Assembly (NCBI RefSeq): GCF_000802245.2
Contig: NZ_CP021080.1
Location: 868,001-932,000 of the forward strand
DNA from: Streptomyces pluripotens
GTDB lineage: Bacteria > Actinomycetota > Actinomycetes > Streptomycetales > Streptomycetaceae
Reading direction: 5' to 3'
Length of the DNA: 64,000 nucleotides
Shown here: positions 1 through 7,951 of the stretch, piece after piece
Layout of the letters: every line of letters begins with the position of its first letter
How positions within the stretch are numbered: the stretch's first letter is position 1
The notes under the pieces: generated by a model
What the model was told of the DNA's origin: nothing
Seen by the model: only the letters and a program-made list of their open reading frames with translations
The model's database searches: none
Program-made: the position numbers and the translations under genes

Positions 1-450
1 GATGTCCTCGCCGCAGGTGGGGCAGGGGCCCAGGCGGGTCAGGAGGGTGGTGGTGCACTCTCGGGCCGCCTGGCGTACGGCTGCGTCCACGAGGGCGGGC
101 AGGAGGGTGGCCAGGGGGCGGCCGTCGTAGGGGATGGTGGGACCGGTGACCGCGAGCTCCGCGGTGAACCGGGCCCGGCTGGCTTGGGCGTCCGGATCGA
201 GGCCGGCCTCCGCGCAGTAGGCGGCGTAGTCCTGCGGGTCGAACAGGGCGAGTGCGGTGTGGGTGCCCTGGGCCGCGCGGGCCCTGAGGACGGCCTCGAC
301 CTGTTGGAGGTAGATCGCGTGGTCGTCGAAGGTGAAGCTGCGATAGCGCCGCATGGCGCGGAAGTCGTGTTCGCCGGTGAGCAGACCGATGGTGCCGGCG
401 ATCTCGCGGCGCAGGACGCGTCGCAGGGCCTGGTGGTCGGTGTGCGCCAT
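1..450 (-). CDS. Conserved hypothetical protein with C-terminal CPxCG motif, partial (runs off left edge)
   Basis: An open frame on the minus strand starts at an ATG at 450 (MAHTDHQALRRVLRREI...) and stays open to base 1, so only the first 150 codons are visible. A purine-rich GGGGGA ribosome site lies just before the ATG. The protein is soluble-looking, mostly helical, with no signal peptide or membrane segment. Near the left edge it has a CPTCGED motif typical of one half of a zinc knuckle. I do not recognise the family and assign no function. Codon use is normal for the window, so it looks like a real gene. Confidence 0.6.
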   Translation of the reverse strand, partial: MAHTDHQALRRVLRREIAGTIGLLTGEHDFRAMRRYRSFTFDDHAIYLQQVEAVLRARAAQGTHTALALFDPQDYAAYCAEAGLDPDAQASRARFTAELAVTGPTIPYDGRPLATLLPALVDAAVRQAARECTTTLLTRLGPCPTCGEDI

Positions 451-576
451 GTTTCCCCCAAGAGCGCGGTCGATCAATGCTCACTCACCGTAACCGGCGG
501 CACTGACAGTGACGCTCGCTGGGGCCGTTCGTGCCGCAGGCGGTGCTGGATGACGCGCGCGCTGGTGGTACGCGCC

Positions 577-612
577 CGTGAGGCCGTACACCCTGCGGCG
601 TACGGCCTCACG
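577..612 (-). terminator. Perfect 13-bp stem-loop
   Basis: The arms 577-589 and 600-612 are perfectly complementary, with a 10-nt loop. There is no U tract. It lies downstream of the acetoacetate-CoA ligase gene (leftward transcription) and upstream of the leftmost gene, so it could be a second terminator or a leader element of that gene. Confidence 0.5.
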
Positions 613-746
613 GGGAGCTGACCGCAGGCTTAACGGCCTGGGCAGGAAGCTGGTCGCCCCGGGGGCATCGGGCACGCGGGGCCGGTGGGCTGCGACCGGG
701 ACAGGGTTCGCCCGGCGGACGAGCCCGGGGTGCGGAGCGCCACCGC

Positions 747-788
747 GGGCCTGGGACCGGCCGAGGCGGTCCGGCCGGTCCCGGGCCC
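747..788 (-). terminator. Strong hairpin downstream of acetoacetate-CoA ligase
   Basis: The arms 747-762 and 773-788 pair over 16 bp with a single G-U wobble and a 10-nt loop. It starts 54 bp past the stop codon of the ligase. GC-rich hairpins without a U run are the normal terminator form in Streptomyces. Confidence 0.7.
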
Positions 789-842
789 GCCGCCGCGCCC
801 GGCGAGCCCGAGGCAGCGTACGGGGAGTGAGCTGCGGGAGAG

Positions 843-2810
843 TCAGGCTCGCTTGCGGGCGAGTTCCTCGTAGAACCCGAGCAGGGCGAGGTCGTCGACC
901 GAGCCGGGGTTGACGGCCTTCTCCAGCGGGGTGCCCTGCAGGAGACGCTTGACGGGGACCTCGATGCGCTTGCCGGTGAGGGTGTGCGGGATAGCCGGTA
1001 CCTCGATGATCTCGTCCGGTACGTGCCGGGGCGAAAGCTGGTCCCGCAGAGCCTGTTTGACGCGGTCACGGAGGTCCCCGTCGAGGGTGGCGCCCGGTGC
1101 GAGCTGCACGAACAGTGGCATCCAGTACCCGCCGTCGGGTTGTTCGACGCCGATGACCAGCGACTCCTTGATCTCGGGCAGGCGCTCGACGACCTCGTAG
1201 ATGTCGGCCGAGCCCATGCGGACGCCCTGCCGGTTGAGGGTGGAGTCGGACCGCCCGTGGATGATCACGGACCCGCGTGCGGTGAGCGTGATCCAGTCGC
1301 CGTGGCGCCACACTCCGGGGTAGGTGTCGAAGTAGCTGTCGTGGTAGCGGCTGCCGCCGGGGTCGTTCCAGAAGCGGATCGGCATGGAAGGCATGGGGTT
1401 GGTGACGACCAGCTCGCCGACCTCGTCGATCAGCGGCTTGCCGCTCGGGTCCCAGGACTGCAGGTCAGTGCCGAGGCCGGGGGCCTGGAGTTCGCCGATG
1501 TACACCGGCAGCGTCGGCACGGCTCCGGCGAAGCAGGAGCACACGTCGGTGCCCCCGCTGACGGAGGCGATCCACAAGTCGGCGCCGACCTCGTCGTGCA
1601 ACCAGCGGAAGCCGTCGGGGGGGAGGGGCGAGCCGGTGGTCGCGACGCACCGCACCCTGGAGAGGTCGTGGTCGCGGGCGGGGTGCACGCCGGCCTTACG
1701 GCAGGCCATGACGTAGGCGGCCGAGGTGCCGTAGAGGGTGGCTCGGGTACGTTCGGCGACCCGCCACTGGGCACCGGTGTCCGGGTAGCCGGGGCTGCCG
1801 TCGTACAGGACGATCGTGGTTCCGGTGAGCAGGCCGGAGACGAGGAAGTTCCACATCATCCAGCCGGTCGAGGTGTACCAGAAGAGACGGTCCCCGGGAC
1901 CGAGGTCACAGTGCAGGCCCAGCTGTTTGAGGTGTTCGACCAGGATGCCGCCCTGGGACTGGACGATCGCCTTCGGCAACCCGGTCGTGCCGGACGAATA
2001 CAGCACCCACAGAGGGTGGTCGAAGGGAACCTGCTCGAAGACGGGTTCGGCGTCCCCTGCCGTCACTTCCGACCACTCCACTGCGCCCTCGGGCGCCTCG
2101 GTGCCGAGAAGCGGGATGTGGACGACGGCGCGCAGGGTGGGCAACTCGCGACGCAGTTCGGCGACGATCTCGCGCCGGTCATGCTCCTTGCCGCCGTAGC
2201 GGTAGCCGTCGATGGTGAACAGGACGACGGGTTCCACCTGCTGAAAACGGTCGAGGACGCTGCGGGCACCGAAGTCCGGGGCGCAGGAGGTCCAGACGGC
2301 ACCTACCGCCGCGGTGGCCAGCAGCGCCACCACGGCTTGGGGGACGTTGGGAAGGTACCCGCTGATGCGGTCGCCGGGGTGCACGCCCAGCGCACGCAGT
2401 TCGGCGGCGAGGGAGCCGACCTGGCGGCGCAGCTCGGCCCAGGTCACCGGGCTCGGATCGTGGGTTTCGTCCACGTGGAGGAGCGCGGGCTCGTCCGGGC
2501 GGTCGTCCGCGGTACGCAGTGCGTGCTCGGCGTAGTTGAGGGTGGCTCCGGTGAACCACTGGGCGCCCGGCATCGACCGGTCGCCCAGCACCCGCGTGTA
2601 GGGGGTCGAGAACCGTACGCCGAACCACTCCGTGACGGCCTTCCAGAAACTCTCCAGCTCGTCGACGGACCAGCGGTGCAGGGCCGGGTACCCTCCGTCG
2701 GCCGGGGCGCCGTGGTGCTCGGCGGCCCATGCCTGGAACTGGGTGATGCGTGCCTGGGCGATCCGCTGGGGATCGGGCTGCCAGAGCGGCAGGGGGTTCG
2801 CGGTCGGCAT
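843..2810 (-). CDS. aacS: Acetoacetate-CoA ligase (acetoacetyl-CoA synthetase)
   Basis: This is a 655-residue ANL-superfamily adenylating enzyme that converts acetoacetate, ATP and CoA to acetoacetyl-CoA in the cytoplasm, feeding ketone-body use and polyketide or isoprenoid precursors. The N-terminal block (LWQPDPQRIAQARITQFQ, then the RWSVDELESFWKAV region) is characteristic of acetoacetyl-CoA rather than acetyl-CoA synthetases. The AMP-binding P-loop is YSSGTTGLPK (about residues 271-280), and the catalytic-lysine region near the C-terminus reads LTGKRIEVPVK. I chose the ATG at 2810, which has a GGGAG ribosome site and matches the family start. A start at 2900 would add 30 low-complexity residues. 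It is divergent from the GH31 gene and followed by a strong terminator. Confidence 0.9.
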   Translation of the reverse strand: MPTANPLPLWQPDPQRIAQARITQFQAWAAEHHGAPADGGYPALHRWSVDELESFWKAVTEWFGVRFSTPYTRVLGDRSMPGAQWFTGATLNYAEHALRTADDRPDEPALLHVDETHDPSPVTWAELRRQVGSLAAELRALGVHPGDRISGYLPNVPQAVVALLATAAVGAVWTSCAPDFGARSVLDRFQQVEPVVLFTIDGYRYGGKEHDRREIVAELRRELPTLRAVVHIPLLGTEAPEGAVEWSEVTAGDAEPVFEQVPFDHPLWVLYSSGTTGLPKAIVQSQGGILVEHLKQLGLHCDLGPGDRLFWYTSTGWMMWNFLVSGLLTGTTIVLYDGSPGYPDTGAQWRVAERTRATLYGTSAAYVMACRKAGVHPARDHDLSRVRCVATTGSPLPPDGFRWLHDEVGADLWIASVSGGTDVCSCFAGAVPTLPVYIGELQAPGLGTDLQSWDPSGKPLIDEVGELVVTNPMPSMPIRFWNDPGGSRYHDSYFDTYPGVWRHGDWITLTARGSVIIHGRSDSTLNRQGVRMGSADIYEVVERLPEIKESLVIGVEQPDGGYWMPLFVQLAPGATLDGDLRDRVKQALRDQLSPRHVPDEIIEVPAIPHTLTGKRIEVPVKRLLQGTPLEKAVNPGSVDDLALLGFYEELARKRA

Positions 2811-3024
2811 GGGGCGGCTCCCGGACTGTGCGCGTCGTGTGCGTCGGTCCGCGCACGGGCTGGGGTGTGCGCGTGACGCGGCTGACAGGGACGATGCCAT
2901 GTGATCGACTCCTACACCAGGGTGCCCCCCACATAGTCCATGTCACAAAGATGTGGCCCCGGCATGGGTGAACGGCAGTTGAACGACACACGCGCCTGGG
3001 GCGCTCAATGGCAGGGTGAACAGC

Positions 3025-5385
3025 ATGGACGGTCGTGACCTGGTGCGTTCGGTGAGTGTGGACAGTTCGGGGAGGGCGGCTCGGGGGTTGCGTACCGTAC
3101 GGGCCGCATGGCGCAGGATGCGCATCGACGCTGCCGCGCTGCCGCAGCGGGGGGCCGAGCGAGCGCGGGTCCCGGGGCAGGTGCAGGGCGCGGAGCCGGG
3201 GCTGGGGGGCGGTCTGATCCGGTTCAGTCGGTCCCGGTTGCGGATCATCGTGACCGTCGGCGGAGCCGTCTTCTGGGGCTGGGACGGGGCGGAGCCGCAC
3301 CCGTCGTACGCCCTCGCGGGAAGCTGCCCCGAGCCGGATCCGCGGGCGGTGCTGGAGCCGGACAAGGACGGGGGCTGGCGGGTCGTCGCGGAGCGCGTGA
3401 CGATCGTGATCTCCCGGCACGGCGCCGTGGAGATCTGCACGCCCGGCGGAGTGGTGCTGCGGCGGGACCTACCCCCGCGCTGGTGGGAACCGGTCGGTGG
3501 GGGCGCGGCGCGGTGGATGCAGCGGTCGGAGGTGGCGGCGGACGCCCGGTTCTTCGGCCTGGGCGGGCGGGCGTCGGGGCCCCGGCTGCGGGATGGCACG
3601 TACCGGCTGTGGAACACCGATCCCGGTCGTGCTTTCGGACCCGGTGAGGACCCGCTGTACCTGACCATGCCCGTGCAGCTGGTCGTGGCCGACGCAGGCA
3701 CGCATCTGGTGTTCCACGACAACACGTGGGACGGCGCGGTGGTGCTCCGGGAGGGCGTGGAGGGTGCCGGATCCGGACACGACCGGGCAGGACACTGTGC
3801 GGTGCGGATGGACGGCGGTCCACTGCGCTGCTGGGTGATGGTGGGCACGCCCGCGCGCGTGCTGCACTTGTGGGCCTCGTTGACGGGCGCGCCGGCGCTG
3901 CCGCCCGCCTGGGCACTCGGGCATCATCACGCGCGGTGGGGGTTCGGCAGCGAACAAGAGGTGCGCCGGATCATCGCCGGCTACCAGGAACGCGGTCTGC
4001 CGCTCGACGCCGTCCATCTGGACATCGACCACTACGACGACCACCAGGTGTTCACCGTCGACCAGGAGCGTTTCCCCAAACTGCCGTTGCTCGCGGAGGA
4101 ACTGCGTCGGGAGGGTGTCCGGCTGGTCTCGATCGTGGATCCGGCCGTGCGGGCGACACCGGGCAATGCCGTGTACGACAGCGGCTCGGCCGTGGACGCA
4201 TTCGTTCGGGACGCCTCGGGGCGGACGGTGCGGGGCGTGGTGTGGGCCGGCGAGTCGGTCTTCCCGGACTTCACGCACGCGCGGGTGCGAAAGTGGTGGG
4301 GCGGGCTCTACGAGGAACGGCTGGAGCAGGGCTTCGCCGGGTTCTGGCACGACATGAACGAGCCGACGTCGTTCAACGCCTTCGGTGAGCCGACGTTGCC
4401 GCGTTCGGCCCGGCACGCCCTGGAGGGGCGCGGCGGCGACCACCGGGAGGCGCACAACGTGTACGGCCTGTGCATGGCCCGGGCGGGCTACGAGGGGGTG
4501 CGCGAGCTTTCGCCGCAGGAACGCCCCTTCCTGTTCTCCCGTTCCGGCTGGGCGGGGATGCAGCGGTACGGGGGCACCTGGTCGGGGGACGTGGCGACGG
4601 GGTGGCCGGGACTGCGGGCGTCGCTGTCCCTGGTGCTGGGGCTCGGGCTGTGCGGGGTGCCGTACTCGGGTCCGGACGTGGGTGGTTTCGACGGCAGCCC
4701 GACCCCGGAGCTGTATCTGAGGTGGTTCCAACTCGGCTCCTACCTACCGCTCTTCCGCACCCACGCCAGTCTGCGGGCGGGGCGCAGGGAGCCCTGGGAG
4801 TTCGGTGCCGAGGTGCTGGAGCACGCGCGGGCGGCGTTGCTCGAACGGCGGCGGCTGCTGCCGTACTTCGTGACGCTGGCGCAGCTGGCCCGGCGGACCG
4901 GGGCCCCCTACGTCCGACCGTTGTGGTGGGGCGCACCTGAGGACCGGGCACTGCGCGACTGTGAGGACGCGTTCCTGCTCGGCGACGGCCTGCTGGTGGC
5001 TCCGGTCCTGGACCCGGGCGCGGACCGGCGGGCGGTGCAGCTGCCGCGCGGCCGCTGGTACGACACCGTCACCGAGGAAGCCTACGAGGGACCGGCCCAG
5101 GTTCTCCTCGACGCGCCGTTGTCCCGTACGCCGGTGCTCGCGCGCGGGGGCGCGGTCATTCCCGTGCGGGGCGCCCGCGGAGGCCTGGAACTGGAGGTGT
5201 GGGCGCCTGCCCGGGGCCGGACGGGCGGCGGTCTGGTCGTGGCGGACGCGGGCGACGGAGGGGAGGAGCCGGAGATCGAACGCTTTGTCGCCCGCCGGCA
5301 GGGTCGCCGGGTAGTGGTGACCCGGGAGCGGGAGGACGGTCCAGGCGAATCGCCCTACCCGGTACGGGTGCGGGGACTCGACTGA
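3025..5385 (+). CDS. Glycoside hydrolase family 31 protein (alpha-glucosidase/alpha-xylosidase type)
   Basis: This 786-residue GH31 enzyme hydrolyses alpha-glycosidic bonds at non-reducing ends. No signal peptide is visible, so it probably acts on imported oligosaccharides in the cytoplasm. The catalytic nucleophile is Asp in FWHDMNEP (about residue 443) and the acid/base Asp is in TWSGDVATGW (about residue 522). The catalytic barrel also shows the GPDVGGFDGSPTPELYLRW and PLFRTHA blocks of the family. An N-terminal beta-domain precedes the barrel and a beta-sandwich follows it. I chose the ATG at 3025 (MDGRDLVRSV), preceded by CAGGG. An ATG three codons upstream is also possible. Substrate cannot be fixed from the sequence. 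Confidence 0.88.
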   Translation: MDGRDLVRSVSVDSSGRAARGLRTVRAAWRRMRIDAAALPQRGAERARVPGQVQGAEPGLGGGLIRFSRSRLRIIVTVGGAVFWGWDGAEPHPSYALAGSCPEPDPRAVLEPDKDGGWRVVAERVTIVISRHGAVEICTPGGVVLRRDLPPRWWEPVGGGAARWMQRSEVAADARFFGLGGRASGPRLRDGTYRLWNTDPGRAFGPGEDPLYLTMPVQLVVADAGTHLVFHDNTWDGAVVLREGVEGAGSGHDRAGHCAVRMDGGPLRCWVMVGTPARVLHLWASLTGAPALPPAWALGHHHARWGFGSEQEVRRIIAGYQERGLPLDAVHLDIDHYDDHQVFTVDQERFPKLPLLAEELRREGVRLVSIVDPAVRATPGNAVYDSGSAVDAFVRDASGRTVRGVVWAGESVFPDFTHARVRKWWGGLYEERLEQGFAGFWHDMNEPTSFNAFGEPTLPRSARHALEGRGGDHREAHNVYGLCMARAGYEGVRELSPQERPFLFSRSGWAGMQRYGGTWSGDVATGWPGLRASLSLVLGLGLCGVPYSGPDVGGFDGSPTPELYLRWFQLGSYLPLFRTHASLRAGRREPWEFGAEVLEHARAALLERRRLLPYFVTLAQLARRTGAPYVRPLWWGAPEDRALRDCEDAFLLGDGLLVAPVLDPGADRRAVQLPRGRWYDTVTEEAYEGPAQVLLDAPLSRTPVLARGGAVIPVRGARGGLELEVWAPARGRTGGGLVVADAGDGGEEPEIERFVARRQGRRVVVTREREDGPGESPYPVRVRGLD

Positions 5386-5428
5386 GCCGGGCCGGTGGAC
5401 GGGTGCCTCGGCTGTGTCGCCCGGCTCA
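5383..5428. terminator. Bidirectional hairpin spanning both stop codons of convergent genes
   Basis: A 10-bp perfect inverted repeat (arms 5383-5392 and 5419-5428) includes the TGA of the GH31 gene in one arm and the stop codon of the convergent NUDIX gene in the other. It would serve transcription from both sides. Confidence 0.6.
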
Positions 5429-5962
5429 GACGTACCGTCCTTCGAACCAGGCCCGTACGGCCACGGTGTGCAGCGGGAAGGCGAGTTCCTCGGGCCTGCG
5501 CAGCAGGTGCCAGCCCTCGGTCTCGTCCGTCGCCCCGGAGGGGGGCAGACCGCCGGCCGGGCGCTCCGGGAGCAGTCCGAAGAGCAGCAGGTGTCCGTCG
5601 GGGGAGCTCATGGCGTCCACCAGCCGTACGTCACGGGCGACTGCGTCGATGCCGGTCTCCTCCTTGAGTTCGCGCACGACGGCCTGTTTCCAGTCCTCCC
5701 GGTCGTCGAGGTAACCACCGGGCAGGGCCGTGCCTCCGCGGGCGGGGGCGATGGTTCGGGTGATGACGACCAGGGACGTGCCCTTGGTGTCGTACACGGG
5801 CTGCAGCGCGACCGCGACCGGCAACGGATTGCGGTAGGCGACCGTACCGCACGAGGGGCAGGTGCGCGGCCAGCCGGAAACGCCCTCTCCATAGGGCACT
5901 CCGCAGCTCGAACAGTGGGAGCCCGGAGCGGAGTTGGCGGTTGGTTGCTGAGTTTCGGACAC
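5426..5962 (-). CDS. NUDIX hydrolase with N-terminal zinc ribbon
   Basis: This 178-residue protein starts at a GTG at 5962 (VSETQQPTANS). The N-terminus has two CxxC pairs, CSSC and CPSC, spaced as a zinc ribbon, as in NADH-pyrophosphatase-like Nudix proteins. The complete Nudix box is GGYLDDREDWKQAVVREL followed by KEETGI, providing the Mg-binding glutamates. The family cleaves nucleoside diphosphates linked to another moiety; zinc-ribbon members often act on NAD(H)-like or ADP-ribose substrates. The exact substrate is unknown. It converges on the GH31 gene, sharing the terminator. Confidence 0.85.
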   Translation of the reverse strand: MSETQQPTANSAPGSHCSSCGVPYGEGVSGWPRTCPSCGTVAYRNPLPVAVALQPVYDTKGTSLVVITRTIAPARGGTALPGGYLDDREDWKQAVVRELKEETGIDAVARDVRLVDAMSSPDGHLLLFGLLPERPAGGLPPSGATDETEGWHLLRRPEELAFPLHTVAVRAWFEGRYV

Positions 5963-6182
5963 GCGCGGACTGTATCCGATCGCGGGAACGGCGTCCGGAC
6001 GTGACGCGTACGGCGTACGCGTCCGGCGAAGGACGGCCGGAGCCACCCCCGTCGGTCCCGACCGTCCCTCCGGTACCACGACGCCAGGAGGAGGCGGATC
6101 GGTTCGCTGGGACGGTCTGCCCTTTTCCCGCAGACCGTGGCACACTCCTGACGCTGCGTCAGTTCTGTTACCGGGAGGGGCC

Positions 6183-6629
6183 TTGCCGCACACACGCATG
6201 CCCGCGGTCGCCGGCTGGTTCACCGGCGAGGAGGACGGTTTCCGCCTGTTGGGCACCCGCTGCCAGGCCTGTGCCTCGGTCTTCTTTCCGCGCGAGGACG
6301 ACCACTGCCGCAACCCGCACTGCGCCGGCGGCGTGCTGGAGGAGGTCCCCCTTTCGCGATACGGACGGGTCTGGTCGTACACCGACAGCCGGTACCGCCC
6401 TCCATCGCCCTATGTGAGCAACCCGGACCTCCCGTGGGTGCCGTACACGTTGATCGCGGTGGAGTTGGAGGCCGAGCGGATCGTGGTGCTGGGCCAGGCC
6501 GCTCCAGGAGTCACCACCGCCGATCTGGCGGTGGGCATGGAGGTGGAGGTCATCCCCGGAGTGCTCCAGAAAGACCCGGAGGCGGCGCTGACGACCTTGA
6601 CGACGTGGAACTGGCGGCCGAGGAGGTGA
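6183..6629 (+). CDS. OB-fold/zinc-ribbon protein (DUF35 family) partnered with the next thiolase
   Basis: This 148-residue protein has a rubredoxin-like zinc ribbon (C-QAC, then C-RNPHC; about residues 28-46) followed by an OB fold, the DUF35/ChsH2-like arrangement. Such proteins form complexes with thiolase-like or hydratase-like partners acting on acyl-CoA in steroid or lipid side-chain metabolism. The start is a TTG at 6183, chosen because a GGGAGGGG ribosome site lies 2-9 bp upstream; the ATG at 6198 is too far from it. The stop is only 4 bp before the thiolase ATG, so the two are almost certainly co-translated. Confidence 0.82.
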   Translation: MPHTRMPAVAGWFTGEEDGFRLLGTRCQACASVFFPREDDHCRNPHCAGGVLEEVPLSRYGRVWSYTDSRYRPPSPYVSNPDLPWVPYTLIAVELEAERIVVLGQAAPGVTTADLAVGMEVEVIPGVLQKDPEAALTTLTTWNWRPRR

Positions 6630-6633
6630 CGGC

Positions 6634-7824
6634 ATGACGACGGACGTGGCAGTGCTCGGCGTGGGCATGCATCCCTGGGGCAAGTGGGGCCGCAGCTTCG
6701 TGGAGTACGGGACGGTGGCTGCCCGCGCGGCGCTCACGGACGCCGGTGTGGACTGGCGGGACGTCGGCTCGATCGTGGGCGCGGACACGGTGCGCGGCGG
6801 ATACCCCGGATACGTGGCGGGCGCGACCTTCGCCAGGGCCCTGGGCCGCCAGGGGGCCAGGGTCACCAGCGTGTACGCGGCCTGTGCGTCCGGAGCGCAG
6901 GCAGTCGCCGCGGCGCGGGCGCAGATACTCGCCGGGCTCGCCGAGGTCGTGCTCGTGGTGGGTGCGGACGCCGCGCCCAAAGGATTCTTCCGACCCGCCG
7001 GCGGAGACCGGCCCGACGATCCGGACTGGCTGCGGTTCCGCCTCCTGGGCGCGACGAACCCGGCGTACTTCGGGCTGTACGCCCGGCGGCGGATGGCGGT
7101 CCACGGGGACACGCCCGAGGACTTCGCACGGGTCAAGGTCAAGAACGCCGCGCTCGGGGCGCTGAACCCGTACGCCCGGTACCGCAACCGGATCACCTCG
7201 GAGGAGGTCGCAGCCTCGGCGGTGGTCGCCGATCCACTGCGGCTGCTCGACATCTGCGCCACCTCCGACGGCGGCGCGGCGCTGGTGCTGTCCAGCATCG
7301 CCTTCGCCCAACGACAGGGTGTGGCACGGCCGGTGCGGATCCGATCCGTGTCGACGGTGAGTCCGCGTTTCCCGAACACGGAGCTGGACATGCCCGACAT
7401 CGCCACGGACTCCGCGGTCGCGGTGGAACCGGCGACCGAGGCCTTCCGGGCCTCGATCGCCCGGACCGCCTACGAGGAGGCAGGCCTCGGACCCGAGGAC
7501 CTGTCCCTGGCCGAGGTCTACGACCTGTCCACCGCAATGGAGCTGCAATGGTACGAGGATCTGGGGCTCTGCGCGGACGGTGAGGCCGCGAAGCTACTGC
7601 GCGAGGGGGCAACTGCGCCGGGTGGTCGCATCCCCGTCAACACCAGTGGGGGCCTGGCCTCTTTCGGTGAGGCGGTGCCGGCCCAGGCCATCGCCCAGCT
7701 CTGTGAACTGACCTGGCAGTTGCGGGGCGCGGCGGGCGAGCGCCAAGTCACCGGGGCACGGGCGGGGATCACCGCCAACCAGGGGTTGTTCGGGCACGGC
7801 TCGGCGGTCGTCGTGGTGAGGTGA
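6634..7824 (+). CDS. Thiolase-family protein (SCP2-thiolase/lipid-transfer type)
   Basis: This 396-residue cytosolic protein belongs to the SCP-x/lipid-transfer branch of thiolases. The nucleophilic cysteine sits in YAACASG (about residue 84), the substrate loop includes the FGEAVPAQA block, and the C-terminus ends in a GHGSAVVVV block with the active-site His. It starts at ATG 6634 with a strong GAGGAGGTG site. With the upstream DUF35 protein it resembles pairs that carry out retro-aldol or thiolytic removal of side-chain acyl units. No acyl-CoA dehydrogenase or hydratase partner is adjacent, so its pathway is not evident. Confidence 0.85.
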   Translation: MTTDVAVLGVGMHPWGKWGRSFVEYGTVAARAALTDAGVDWRDVGSIVGADTVRGGYPGYVAGATFARALGRQGARVTSVYAACASGAQAVAAARAQILAGLAEVVLVVGADAAPKGFFRPAGGDRPDDPDWLRFRLLGATNPAYFGLYARRRMAVHGDTPEDFARVKVKNAALGALNPYARYRNRITSEEVAASAVVADPLRLLDICATSDGGAALVLSSIAFAQRQGVARPVRIRSVSTVSPRFPNTELDMPDIATDSAVAVEPATEAFRASIARTAYEEAGLGPEDLSLAEVYDLSTAMELQWYEDLGLCADGEAAKLLREGATAPGGRIPVNTSGGLASFGEAVPAQAIAQLCELTWQLRGAAGERQVTGARAGITANQGLFGHGSAVVVVR

Positions 7825-7951
7825 TCCCGAGATCGGGGCACACGGGCACGGCGGATTACCCCTGGGGCACACTGTGTGACCGCCCAGGAATCCTGCGTGA
7901 ACGTCTCATGAACTGCGCCTGAGCGCACTCGGGCGACGCCATCATGCTCCC

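Larger units (their letters stand above)
451..842. other. Intergenic region holding two strong hairpins
   Basis: This gap of about 390 bp separates two leftward genes. It contains the terminator-like hairpin at 747-788, a second perfect hairpin at 577-612, and presumably the promoter for the leftmost gene. No convincing coding sequence is seen. Confidence 0.5.

Noticed and set aside
984..2876. A 630-codon plus-strand open frame opposite the acetoacetate-CoA ligase
   Set aside because: It is the antisense shadow expected in high-GC DNA; the minus-strand protein has full family motifs.
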